Assembly: GCA_948470565.1 (NCBI GenBank)
Contig: CAOKPF010000011.1
Coordinates: 1-35,871, forward strand
DNA length: 35,871 nucleotides
Source: an uncultured Clostridium sp.
GTDB taxonomy: Bacteria > Bacillota > Clostridia > TANB77 > CAG-465
Direction: 5' to 3'
Shown here: piece after piece, positions 25,626 to 34,499 of the stretch
Numbering within the stretch: position 1 is the first letter of the stretch
How the letters are laid out: each line of letters starts with the position of its first letter
Program-made: the position numbers and the translations under genes
The notes under the pieces: model-generated
Seen by the model: the letters and a program-made list of their open reading frames with translations, nothing else
Told to the model about the DNA's origin: nothing
Databases searched by the model: none

Positions 25626-26522
25626 CTAAATTGAAAAATTTAAATCTTTTATAGCATTAGAGTTTCCAAATAATACATCTTTAAATTCAATTCCTTCAAT
25701 ATTTCCATGAGCTAAATTAGACAAATTAAATATAATATCAAAATTTAAACTTTGATTATTTTCCACGTCTAAGGCTTTACCATAAGTCAAACTACTACTA
25801 CTAGTTATTCCTTTACTATTATTTTTCATTTTTAAATAGCAAGCCTCTTCATATTCACTTTTGCAATTTAAAGTTATAACATCTGAATTTAAATTAGTAA
25901 GTTTTGCTTTAGCTCTATAAGAATCAATATATGCTAACTGTTCAGATAACTCAAATTTTACACCATCATTATTATACTCTTGTGTATCTTTTTTATAATA
26001 TACAAAATTATCAAATGCAATAGAAAAGCTATTAGGTGAATATTCTTTTATAACTAAATCGAACGATGTAGTTTTATCACTTGTATAAAAATTAACAGCA
26101 AAAACTTTTTTATTATCAATTATTGAATATATATAGTCACTAGCAATCAGATTTTTGCCTAAACAACCTTTTGACTCAAATAATTCTTTAGCATTTTTTT
26201 TATTAATATTATAATACTCCTTATAATCGTTATTTAATAAATCATATAATCTATCAATATCATTTGTTCTCATATAACTAATTACTTCTTTTGAATATGA
26301 AGTAAGTTGTTCTTCTAATGATGATGTTTTTGAAGTATAAGTTCCTAAATCAGTTACTGTTACTGTATTTGCTTTTTCAGAATTCTCTACTACTTTATCA
26401 TTGGAAGATAATATATTTCCCCATATTATTCTTAATAAAAAAGCAACTATTACTAATGTAACTATTACACCTATTGCAGAATAAATAAATATTCTTTGAT
26501 CTTTATCTAAATCTTTTAACAT
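25626..26522 (-). CDS. VirB8/TcpC-like protein 2, 298 aa
   Basis: A transmembrane helix at about 11-33 and an outer part of 260 residues. The first outer unit (LTSYSKEVISYMRTNDIDRLYDLLNNDY and following strands) has the helix-plus-sheet outline of NTF2-like VirB8/TcpC domains; the second half (strands ending in FSI) may be a second, beta-rich unit. TcpC of Gram-positive conjugation also carries two such domains, which fits. ATG follows GGGAGG and begins five bases after the previous gene stops, so the two are translationally linked. Assembly scaffold for the channel is the likely role. Confidence 0.6.
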   Translation of the reverse strand: MLKDLDKDQRIFIYSAIGVIVTLVIVAFLLRIIWGNILSSNDKVVENSEKANTVTVTDLGTYTSKTSSLEEQLTSYSKEVISYMRTNDIDRLYDLLNNDYKEYYNINKKNAKELFESKGCLGKNLIASDYIYSIIDNKKVFAVNFYTSDKTTSFDLVIKEYSPNSFSIAFDNFVYYKKDTQEYNNDGVKFELSEQLAYIDSYRAKAKLTNLNSDVITLNCKSEYEEACYLKMKNNSKGITSSSSLTYGKALDVENNQSLNFDIIFNLSNLAHGNIEGIEFKDVLFGNSNAIKDLNFSI

Positions 26523-26527
26523 TACAT

Positions 26528-27166
26528 TTATTCCTCCCCTAATTCTAAATAGAACACATTATAAGTCTTATTAATAGTATTTAATTCTATTCCAATTTTA
26601 ATCACATCTTTATTTATATTTATAACATCACATAAATAACAATTATCGTAATCATTAAGTTTATATAATTTTAATAAATTATTTACATTGGCATAATTTA
26701 TAAAGTCTATCTCTTCATCCTTGTTAATTGGTAAATTAGGATCTGCGTTTAAAAAATTATACTCAGTAAACTTCTTTATTTTTTCTAGATAAGACTTTTT
26801 GTCATACTTATTCTGCAATGAAACATTTAATACCTTATATGTATTTTCATAATCCTCATCCATGATGTATCGTATAAAATTTTGTAATGCATCTTGTACA
26901 GAGAAAAATGTAGTATAATCAGTTACTAAAGTAGATTTTTCTGTACTATTATCAAACAAATTAGTATCATTAGAAATATAATTTACAATATTTGAACTAT
27001 TTATATTAGATAAATCATTTGCTTGTTTAGTATTTTTGTTTCCACCAAATATAGCATTAATTAGTGATATAAAAATAAATATTATAAAAAATATAGCAAA
27101 TAGTAATAATACTAAAATTTCTCTTTTGTTTAACCCTTTTAAATAATCTTTTAATACATCTAACAT
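26528..27166 (-). CDS. VirB8/TcpC-like protein 1, 212 aa
   Basis: One transmembrane helix at about 16-38, a Ser/Asn/Thr-rich linker (about 45-75) and an outer domain beginning with DALQNFIRYIMDEDYENTYK, the helical start seen also in the other three small proteins. Probably the first NTF2-like periplasm-equivalent subunit. Closely packed: it starts ten bases after the split-VirB6 second half ends, and AGGGAG overlaps that stop codon. No catalytic residues are seen. Confidence 0.6.
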   Translation of the reverse strand: MLDVLKDYLKGLNKREILVLLLFAIFFIIFIFISLINAIFGGNKNTKQANDLSNINSSNIVNYISNDTNLFDNSTEKSTLVTDYTTFFSVQDALQNFIRYIMDEDYENTYKVLNVSLQNKYDKKSYLEKIKKFTEYNFLNADPNLPINKDEEIDFINYANVNNLLKLYKLNDYDNCYLCDVININKDVIKIGIELNTINKTYNVFYLELGEE

Positions 27167-27176
27167 AATAACTCCC

Positions 27177-28898
27177 TTAATTTATATCTCCAACATCTTT
27201 TACTCTTATATTTTTTACTTTAGCCTTTTTACCATCATCAATTGTTCTTTGAGCTGTTCTCCACTGAGAAGCCATTTGTTTAGTCGTGTCTTTTGATATC
27301 TTTTTATTATTTTCACTTATTTTCTGTGCAACTGTTTTATTAACAAACTTAGCAATATCTTTAGTATTTACACCATTTTGAACTGATTGTTCAACTTGTG
27401 CTTGTACATTTTGTATAGTTTGATTATCAAGATTAACGTTTGTATTAGTGTCACCTGCATTTACATTTACGTTTGGTGATATATTAGGATTAGCATTTAC
27501 ATTTACATTTTGTGATACATTAGTATTCGTAGAACCTACATTAACTTGAGATGATTGTGGTGTAGTTGAATCAGGACGTTCAACTGCATAATGATATTTT
27601 TGTGCTTCCTTATTAACAGAATTTTCAGCATGTTTATTTGTAAAATCATGTGAACTTTGATAAAAATCTGCTACTTCATTCATAACACTAATAGGTCTTT
27701 CTCTAGTAAGCTTATTTGCAACATCATAATGTTTTTGAGCCCCAGCATAATCGCCCTTTTCTTCAAGCTCTTTTCCTTTTTCAATTTCAATTTTTATTCT
27801 AGGATTATCATATTGTCTATAAATACCGTTCTCAATAGCTTTATCAGTAACAGCATCCATTGGTGCATCTATTTGATTAGCCAACGAAACCATACCTGAC
27901 ATATCCTCTGAAGCTCCAAATGCCATACCTGCAGCTGCAATTGATGTTCCAAGCCTTGTAAACCTTTGTAAATTAGACTTAGCAGAAGCCTTCTTTGCAT
28001 CTTGGTATTCTTGATCTGCCTGTTCATATTCAGAAAGCTTACTATTAAATTGTTGTAGTCTACTATTAGTTTGTTCTCCATTTTGTCCTTGTTGAGTTCC
28101 ATCCACTGAAACATTTGCACCATCTGCATTAACTGTTTGAGCACTGATATTTTGTGCTTCTACGCCTTGTACATTACCACCAGCAAGTGCCATTTGCTCG
28201 ACATTATCTATATGTACACCTCCATTAGCATTTACTCCGCCTTGTACATTACCACCATTATAACCTGATGCCATTTGATAATTAGGTGATGATAAACTTG
28301 TTCCTGATGAAGCCACTGTATCACTATCTATTCTATCAGTAACTACTTCTACTCCATTATCAGAAACTATAGTATCAAGACCATCATTGTATCTTGGTTC
28401 TTCTACAACATCGCTTTCAGTCATTCTTCCTCTTGCCTCTTCGATTGCATTTCTATCATCAGGATCACTAAGTCCAGCTGCTTGAAGTGATGATTTCAAA
28501 GCATCCCTTCTTGCTTTTAATTGTGCTTCATTTCTCTTATTATCTGCATATTCTTTAAAAGGCTGAGCAGTTCTTGCTGCAAATTTTGTACCATCTTGTA
28601 GTGATTTTGAAGTCTTTACTAAGTTTTCCATTGGAGATCCCATTGGAGTTCCCTTTATACCTAAAACCCCTTTTACTAACTTATCAAATTTAAGTATTGC
28701 TGCAATTCCAACAATACTAAATAATCCAACAGTCATGTCCAAACCTGCATCATACCCTTCTGTAGCTGCTTGTTCTAAACCTCTTATTATTACTAAAATT
28801 ACTGTTAGAAATATAGCATGAAAACTTTGCTCAAATACTGCTAAGCTAAAACTACTAAACCATTTTTCTAATAATCCTGCTTTTTTTTCTTTTCCCAT
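27177..28898 (-). CDS. VirB6-like channel, second half with a long tail
   Basis: Residues 1-90 hold two hydrophobic helices in an order (KWFSSF ... FEQSFHAIFL ... ILKFDKLVKGVLGIKG) that is found at the C-terminal end of VirB6/TcpH-like proteins of Gram-positive conjugation. The preceding gene supplies the missing N-terminal helices. After residue 90 comes a cytoplasmic tail of nearly 480 residues: a charged part, a Gly/Asn/Val-rich stretch (about 200-270), a TPR-like helical segment (YAGAQKHYDVANKL near 390), and an Asn/Val/Gln repeat zone (about 445-500, with NVNVNA-type units). Such a tail may hold substrates or mediate assembly. The gene has its own AAGGAG and starts 12 bases after its partner stops, so the split looks genuine. 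Confidence 0.65.
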   Translation of the reverse strand: MGKEKKAGLLEKWFSSFSLAVFEQSFHAIFLTVILVIIRGLEQAATEGYDAGLDMTVGLFSIVGIAAILKFDKLVKGVLGIKGTPMGSPMENLVKTSKSLQDGTKFAARTAQPFKEYADNKRNEAQLKARRDALKSSLQAAGLSDPDDRNAIEEARGRMTESDVVEEPRYNDGLDTIVSDNGVEVVTDRIDSDTVASSGTSLSSPNYQMASGYNGGNVQGGVNANGGVHIDNVEQMALAGGNVQGVEAQNISAQTVNADGANVSVDGTQQGQNGEQTNSRLQQFNSKLSEYEQADQEYQDAKKASAKSNLQRFTRLGTSIAAAGMAFGASEDMSGMVSLANQIDAPMDAVTDKAIENGIYRQYDNPRIKIEIEKGKELEEKGDYAGAQKHYDVANKLTRERPISVMNEVADFYQSSHDFTNKHAENSVNKEAQKYHYAVERPDSTTPQSSQVNVGSTNTNVSQNVNVNANPNISPNVNVNAGDTNTNVNLDNQTIQNVQAQVEQSVQNGVNTKDIAKFVNKTVAQKISENNKKISKDTTKQMASQWRTAQRTIDDGKKAKVKNIRVKDVGDIN

Positions 28899-28910
28899 TT
28901 ATTTTTCTCC

Positions 28911-29873
28911 TTATCCCATAGATCTCGATATTGTATCCACAGCCACAACTAAAGGCGCCATTATTCCTAAAAATATACAATAAAATAGTCTTTTCATATA
29001 TGTTACAATTAATGCAACAGATTCACCTAATATTATAGCACACATAAATGCCGATGTGAAATCACCACCAATTGATTTTAATATCAACCTTATATAAAAT
29101 CCATACATACCATCTACTGTTATTGTTGTAATGTCAGTAATAACATTAGTATTAAAAAAATCTTCTATTCCCTTTATAACTGAATATATTTTCTTACCAG
29201 TAAATGGTATAACTTCTATACCACTAAACTTAAAAGATATATCTCCAGCCTGTTCAGAAGCGAATTCTACAATTTTTTCATTTACTGTAAATATAGCAGC
29301 CATAATTATATGTATTACAAAAAGCATGACTATTCCAAATATCCATTGACCAATAGCTTCTTTATATTTTGCTTTTTCAGCAGCAACTGTTGAAACTGCA
29401 AGTTTAATACCTATAACCATTGCAGCTATTGCCATAACTGCTACAGCAATAACTACAAAAGAATAATATAAACCTGCTATTACTCCTTGAATTGCATGAA
29501 TTTTAGAATAATCAGAGTTTGCTGGATTAATAAAATTAGGATCAAAGAAAGCCATTCTATTAAATACTATATTATCTACACTTGGAAACATATTAAAACT
29601 AGTTAATTCTCCTGCTACAAATATTGTATAAATCAACATAAAAATAATTACATTTACTGCATTTACTAATCCTGCAAATGGTACTCCAAGTATTCCTAAA
29701 CCTCCACCTAAAATAGTTCCTATTACATCTTGAAGGAAATTTTCTTGCTCTGCTTCAGGAGAGTCAGGATTTATTAATGCATAAACACTATTACCCCCAA
29801 TTATATTTATTATACTTACTAGAAACATTAGTATCATTATATATTTCTTATTTTTCTTAATCCATTTTAACAT
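28911..29873 (-). CDS. VirB6-like channel, first half
   Basis: A 320-aa polytopic membrane protein. The N-terminus (KKNKKYIMILMFLVSIINII) looks like an uncleaved or cleaved signal; later spans lie near 55-85, 140-175, 185-215 and 260-320. The last span with KRLFYCIFLGIMAPLVVAVD matches the RLF...(I)xSPL element of VirB6/TrbL-like channel proteins, just before the point where its continuation moves to the next gene. It should form the inner-membrane pore. AGGTGATG precedes the ATG. It lies 14 bases after the VirB4 gene. Confidence 0.75.
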   Translation of the reverse strand: MLKWIKKNKKYIMILMFLVSIINIIGGNSVYALINPDSPEAEQENFLQDVIGTILGGGLGILGVPFAGLVNAVNVIIFMLIYTIFVAGELTSFNMFPSVDNIVFNRMAFFDPNFINPANSDYSKIHAIQGVIAGLYYSFVVIAVAVMAIAAMVIGIKLAVSTVAAEKAKYKEAIGQWIFGIVMLFVIHIIMAAIFTVNEKIVEFASEQAGDISFKFSGIEVIPFTGKKIYSVIKGIEDFFNTNVITDITTITVDGMYGFYIRLILKSIGGDFTSAFMCAIILGESVALIVTYMKRLFYCIFLGIMAPLVVAVDTISRSMG

Positions 29874-29887
29874 TTACATCACCTATT

Positions 29888-31912
29888 CTATTGTTGTTTG
29901 TTAGATATTATTTTTGACAAGTTTGTTTCAACAAACTCAAATTCCTTTTGAGTTGGACGTATTGATATAACAGCTGATTCTTGCCCTATATGTATAAGTC
30001 CTTCTCCTCTTGAACATGTAAGTAAGAAATCTGTTTCACCCTCACTTAATTTAAATACTTCTCTTAAATATTCTATTTCTGATTTATCTTGTGCTAAGAA
30101 TAATTTTGTATCTGATGATGTAAGAACTGCTTGTGCTTCTTTTTTCTCATAGAAGTCTTGGAATTTTTGTGATACAACTGCAAGAGATACATTTCTTTTT
30201 CTAGCACGTCTTGCCATTGTATTTAAAAATTGTACAGCTTCTGGATAATCAAGTAACATCCAAGCTTCATCAATAAGAACTCTCTTTTTCCTAGCTTTTT
30301 GTCTATTTTCACTATTTTTCTTAACGTATTTTTCCCACACCCATGAAAGTAATATTTGTTGTGCAAGTGGTCTTGCAAATTTTTCCTCTAGTAAAGATAA
30401 ATTTATATTTATAAATAAGCAGCCGTCTAAAAGTTCAAATGTAGACTGTCCATCAAAATATGCCATCTGACCATTAAATTTTTTGCAATATTGTTTCATA
30501 ACTTTTAGTAAGTAATTATAATGGTAGTCATATGTTGCAGTTTTATTTTCATTAGCCTTTTCTTCTAATAATTCGTACCATTCAGTAATAGTTGGCATAG
30601 GCTTTTTAGTCTTTCCTACATAATTATTAGAGTTTGCCATTCCATCTTCAACATATAATGAATTTACATCACTATTAATACCTTTTCTGCTATATAATTC
30701 AGATACAATTTCAGCTATTATTTGTTTTGTAAGTTCGTTTACTTCCTGACTTCTTGTAGCACCACGTGCCATTGTAAGAAGTGACTGTGTAGCATCCTCT
30801 ACTTTATTTTCTACATTTAATACTAATCTTTCCTTACCAGTTATTTCATCTTTTGTTATCTCAGGCTCAATATCGAATATATTTATTATTGTCTGCGAAT
30901 TTGGACTAATTGTTATATTTATCCCATTTAATGCTTCTGCAACAACAACATATTCACCTTCTGCATCAATTACAAGATTTTCAATTTTCATAAGGACTGC
31001 AGATCTTGCCATAATTGTTTTTATTGTAACAGATTTACCAGCACCTGACTTACCAAATATAATCATATTATAATTAGTAAGCGTAGGATGGAAATTATCA
31101 AATAAAAGTGGTAAACCTGTCTGCTTGTTTATTCCAATTGGTACTCCAATATCATGACCTATATCAGAAGATACAAATGGAAACACAGTTGCCATAGAAC
31201 CTCTATCAAAAGTATGCTTTCTATTAAGTTTATTTTTATTAAGAGGTAAATTGGTTTGAAATGCCTCTTCTTGAAGTGCCCATGTTGCTTTTATACCAAC
31301 CATATTTTTTGAAGCTTCCATTGCAAGTATTTCAGACGCTTTATCAAGTTCATGTTTACTATATGCAAATAATGTTGCAACTATAGTAGCTTCAAAAAGT
31401 TTATTATACCCAGCTGCGATTTGATCTCTTAGTGCTTCTGCTTCACTTTGCTTTGTTGTAAGTACAGCTACCCTATTTATATCTCCTCTATCAGCAGCTA
31501 CATATCTTTCTGATTGTAATTCAACTATAGTCTTATTAAGATCTTTTTGTGAGGCTGTTTCTGATATTGGACTTATATATACAGAAGTATTTACATCTCC
31601 AAACTCATATATATTAGCTAAGAAATATGGGAATGATGCTTGTCTTGGAAGTGTTGTTACGTAAAAAGTTCTAACATACCTTGATATCTTTGAAAAGATT
31701 TCCATATAATCATAATGACTTGCATCTATCCCAGATGGAGCCATCAAATCTTTTAAATTAGCCTTATTTAATTCTAAATGATTAACTTCACCACCATCAG
31801 CTTTTATTACCCCATCCTTATTTTCTTCATTTGAATTACTGTCATTTGTATTCTTATTTTCTAATTTCTTATTATCTTTTTTCTTATCCTTTTTATCTTT
31901 CTTATTAAACAT
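29888..31912 (-). CDS. virB4: VirB4-like ATPase
   Basis: The motor of the secretion machine. After a Lys/Asn-rich start comes the VirB4 N-domain (about 75-270, with YVRTFYVTTLP, PRQASFPYFLA), then the P-loop NTPase: Walker A GKSGAGKS near residues 289-296, Walker B RVLIDEAWML near 545-553, and VVSQKFQDF behind it. At 674 aa it is a complete VirB4 and fits the Gram-positive type. No relaxase or VirD4 is near, so VirB4 may act without DNA-handling partners. AGGAGGT lies ten bases before the ATG. Confidence 0.93.
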   Translation of the reverse strand: MFNKKDKKDKKKDNKKLENKNTNDSNSNEENKDGVIKADGGEVNHLELNKANLKDLMAPSGIDASHYDYMEIFSKISRYVRTFYVTTLPRQASFPYFLANIYEFGDVNTSVYISPISETASQKDLNKTIVELQSERYVAADRGDINRVAVLTTKQSEAEALRDQIAAGYNKLFEATIVATLFAYSKHELDKASEILAMEASKNMVGIKATWALQEEAFQTNLPLNKNKLNRKHTFDRGSMATVFPFVSSDIGHDIGVPIGINKQTGLPLLFDNFHPTLTNYNMIIFGKSGAGKSVTIKTIMARSAVLMKIENLVIDAEGEYVVVAEALNGINITISPNSQTIINIFDIEPEITKDEITGKERLVLNVENKVEDATQSLLTMARGATRSQEVNELTKQIIAEIVSELYSRKGINSDVNSLYVEDGMANSNNYVGKTKKPMPTITEWYELLEEKANENKTATYDYHYNYLLKVMKQYCKKFNGQMAYFDGQSTFELLDGCLFININLSLLEEKFARPLAQQILLSWVWEKYVKKNSENRQKARKKRVLIDEAWMLLDYPEAVQFLNTMARRARKRNVSLAVVSQKFQDFYEKKEAQAVLTSSDTKLFLAQDKSEIEYLREVFKLSEGETDFLLTCSRGEGLIHIGQESAVISIRPTQKEFEFVETNLSKIISNKQQ

Positions 31913-31938
31913 ATACCTATATACCTCCTAAAATGATT

Positions 31939-33228
31939 CTATAATAAAGTATCATTTACTAAATCTCCCATATCATCACTACTGTCCCCAGTTTCATTTT
32001 CTTGGTTTTCACCATCTTCTTCCTGATTTCCTTCAGTTTCTATATTCTCTCTTTCATGCTGTTTCATTCTTCTTTCTTCTTTTCTTTTTTCAGCATTTTC
32101 AACATGTCTTTCTGCAATTATATTAGACAAATTTTCTTTAGATTCTTCATCAATGTCAGCATTCCTTATAATTTCAAGTGCCTGCCTATCTACTTGTTCT
32201 TCAAAATCATCTTCTAATTGCTCTGGTGTTTTAACATCATTCCCAGACAAAGTTTCTTTTATTGCAGCTCTTACTCTCCTTGCTCCCTCTTCTTGAATTT
32301 CCTTTTTCATAAGTTGTTCTCTTTTTTCAAATACATCCTGACTTGTAGAATATAACCTATAAAATCCTGATTCCAATGCAGTACGTATATCAAGAATTTG
32401 TTCATCATCTCTATTGTATGATATATATAACAGTTCAGCTAACTCATTTGAAGTAAGCACTTTTCCTGTAACAGAACATGAAGCTAATGCGCTTATAATA
32501 GTCTGAGCTCTTACATATAATTCTCTATAACACATATCATATATTTCTTTTTTTGTAAACTCCGATGTTGTTCCAAGTTCTGATTTATGATACGAAACTA
32601 TAACATAAAACCTTCTTTGCAATACATGTTTATTTAAACTCATTCGCTCAACATATTTAGTTATATCTTGCGCATATTCTAATATATTAGCATACTTAGC
32701 TTTTTCAATTGTAGCTTCCTGAACCTCTCTATTAGTTGAATTTATATCATTATTTACTTTATTTAATCTATCTTCTGCTGCATAATACTGAGTAGTAATA
32801 TCAGCAACTCCCTCTTTATATAAATCCATACTATTTTTTAAGTCAATAGCCCTTGCTTGTACATACAGTTGAACTGGATATTTAAGAGTATTAAGAAAAG
32901 TTATAAAACCTTCTTCTACTGCTAATTGTTCAATATCTGACATCAAATCATAGTTAATACCTTTACATTGTACTACCATTGTATATTTATTTTCATTTTC
33001 CTGTAAAATCATATTATCTACAATTTTATCAAATTCCATAAACTCATTCATGTCTTTTTTTGGTACATCTTTATTATTATTTCTCTTTATCTCATTATTA
33101 GTTACAATATCTTTTTGCTTCGCATTAGCTTCAACTTTTTTTTCTTTATTTTTCTGTGCACTAGTGTATATAACATATACCAAACCAAATAGTCCAATCC
33201 CTATCAAACCTATAACTGTAATATCCAT
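31939..33228 (-). CDS. TraC/VirB4-N-like membrane protein
   Basis: A 429-aa protein with one N-terminal transmembrane helix (about 5-22), a basic linker, and a domain (about 60-330) with VVQCKGINYDLMS, YVQARAID and KEIYDMCYRELYVRAQTI, similar to the separate TraC-like N-domain proteins found between prgI and virB4 in monoderm and Patescibacteria systems. An acidic, Glu/Arg-rich tail ends it. Its ATG overlaps the stop of prgI by one base (TAATG), indicating coupling. Likely a VirB4-docking subunit; no Walker motif. Confidence 0.7.
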   Translation of the reverse strand: MDITVIGLIGIGLFGLVYVIYTSAQKNKEKKVEANAKQKDIVTNNEIKRNNNKDVPKKDMNEFMEFDKIVDNMILQENENKYTMVVQCKGINYDLMSDIEQLAVEEGFITFLNTLKYPVQLYVQARAIDLKNSMDLYKEGVADITTQYYAAEDRLNKVNNDINSTNREVQEATIEKAKYANILEYAQDITKYVERMSLNKHVLQRRFYVIVSYHKSELGTTSEFTKKEIYDMCYRELYVRAQTIISALASCSVTGKVLTSNELAELLYISYNRDDEQILDIRTALESGFYRLYSTSQDVFEKREQLMKKEIQEEGARRVRAAIKETLSGNDVKTPEQLEDDFEEQVDRQALEIIRNADIDEESKENLSNIIAERHVENAEKRKEERRMKQHERENIETEGNQEEDGENQENETGDSSDDMGDLVNDTLL

Positions 33229-33572
33229 TATTTATTACCTCCATATCTATAAATATAAATTTTCTTTCTTTTTTTAAAAGTAATAGTTCTTATAAGTATA
33301 TTAAGTATTGGTTCTCCTCCAGCTTTTCTTAAATTTCCTACTATTGGTGTATCTGGTATAGACATCTCTCCCAATATCCAACCTATTAAAGCAAATATAG
33401 CAGTCATAATAAACGTAGCTTTCTGCCCAAGTCCAATTAATGCCAATATATATCCTAATGCAAATCCAATCAAACCACAAAATACTGTAGTAATCATAGA
33501 CTTTACTGAAAAAATATATAGCAACCTAGTTTCACCTTTCACATTTCTTGGTACTGTATAAGTTTTTCCCAA
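33228..33572 (-). CDS. prgI: PrgI family protein
   Basis: A 114-aa protein of the PrgI family (inner-membrane VirB3-like subunit of Gram-positive type IV systems). YTVPRNVKGETRL at the start, two transmembrane helices (about 20-45 and 50-68), the SIPDTPIVGNLRKAGGEPI segment and a basic end fit the family. The start is a TTG at 33572 behind GGGGGAG. Own promoter at 33599-33627. It begins the main secretion operon and overlaps the next gene by one base. Confidence 0.88.
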   Translation of the reverse strand: MGKTYTVPRNVKGETRLLYIFSVKSMITTVFCGLIGFALGYILALIGLGQKATFIMTAIFALIGWILGEMSIPDTPIVGNLRKAGGEPILNILIRTITFKKRKKIYIYRYGGNK

Positions 33573-33598
33573 TTATATCTCCCCCTCTAATTTCTAAA

Positions 33599-33627
33599 AT
33601 TTTATCATAAAATAAAAACAAAATCAA
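33599..33627 (-). promoter_or_regulatory. Sigma-A promoter of the prgI operon
   Basis: On the minus strand TTGATT (33627-33622), a 17-base spacer, and TAAAAT (33604-33599). It begins within the T tract of the terminator that closes the tandem pilin gene, so the core operon can be expressed independently of the pilins. Confidence 0.65.
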
Positions 33628-33672
33628 TAAAAAAAAGAAAATAATGTAAGAAATTATATATTTCTTACATTA
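33628..33672 (-). terminator. Terminator enclosing the tandem pilin stop codon
   Basis: A perfect 12-pair stem (33661-33672 with 33642-33653) and a seven-base loop that contains the TAA stop (33654-33656), followed by a T-rich tract on the minus strand. Translation to the stop should melt the hairpin, so terminator strength may depend on ribosome traffic. Confidence 0.8.
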
Positions 33673-34364
33673 TCTTTTTCCATATTTTCAATTACATTTA
33701 TTTCTTCATCATAAATTACATTTGATGTTAAAATATCATTAGATACATTTATAAATACATTAATAACATTTACTGAGCTATAAACTAGTATTATACCTAT
33801 AACTAAAGGAGCAAGCTGCTTTTTTATATCTGCCTTTTTATCAGAAGATGCAAACATATATTTTACTCCTGCAAAAATAACTCCTGATAATGCAGCAACA
33901 TTTACAATTGGTACAATTACTCCCCAAATTTCATTTTTAACACCTTCAAATGTAGTTTTTCCAACAATTATGTCTAAAAGTCCATTTCCATTATTAGTAA
34001 ATATCTGAAGTACCAAATCTGTTAAATACACAAATACAATTGCAACTGCTAAAGATGGTAAAGTTTCTTTAAAATTAGCCTTTTCTTCTGAACTAGAAAA
34101 AATATATTTTATTCCTAAAAATATTGTACAAATTAATATTACAAACTTTCCTATTTCCCTTACCAAAGGCACTATATCGCTATTTATATATGATGTTACA
34201 TTTTCTCCAAAACCTATACTGTTATTTCCACTCTGCCCCAATTGAAAAAAATTTTTGCCACCATTTAAAGTATCATCTAACAGATTTGCGGCACTTATAA
34301 AATTTAAACTAAAATAGATAAGTACGCATATAAAAACAAAACTGATTTTTAAATAATTTTTCAC
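33654..34364 (-). CDS. Tandem VirB2-like pilin protein
   Basis: A 236-aa secreted/membrane protein. A signal peptide at 1-26 (FISAA cleavage-like) precedes two similar units, each with two transmembrane helices separated by a charged turn: GIKYIFSSSEEKANFK (unit 1, about 80-100) and GVKYMFASSDKKADIKKQ (unit 2, about 165-185). The same block, GVRYMFASADAKADIKQQ, occurs once in the neighbouring 124-aa pilin. It is thus a duplicated-and-fused pilin or an initiator of pilus assembly. Start is GTG at 34364 behind AAGGAG. The gene is closed by a terminator whose loop holds the stop codon. Confidence 0.8.
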   Translation of the reverse strand: MKNYLKISFVFICVLIYFSLNFISAANLLDDTLNGGKNFFQLGQSGNNSIGFGENVTSYINSDIVPLVREIGKFVILICTIFLGIKYIFSSSEEKANFKETLPSLAVAIVFVYLTDLVLQIFTNNGNGLLDIIVGKTTFEGVKNEIWGVIVPIVNVAALSGVIFAGVKYMFASSDKKADIKKQLAPLVIGIILVYSSVNVINVFINVSNDILTSNVIYDEEINVIENMEKDNVRNI

Positions 34365-34447
34365 ATTATACTCCTTCTATAATTTTTATAAACTAAAATA
34401 AATTAATCTACTTTTCTATACACTAATCAGCACAAAATTCTAACACA

Positions 34448-34481
34448 AAAAGATATTAAAGATTTATCTCTAATATCTTTT
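34448..34481 (-). terminator. Terminator behind the single pilin gene
   Basis: AAAAGATATTA (34448-34458) pairs with TAATATCTTTT (34471-34481), eleven pairs; the minus-strand tail is TTTTTGTG. It separates the first pilin from the rest and allows higher pilin output. Confidence 0.8.
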
Positions 34482-34499
34482 ACATAAGAAAATATTATA

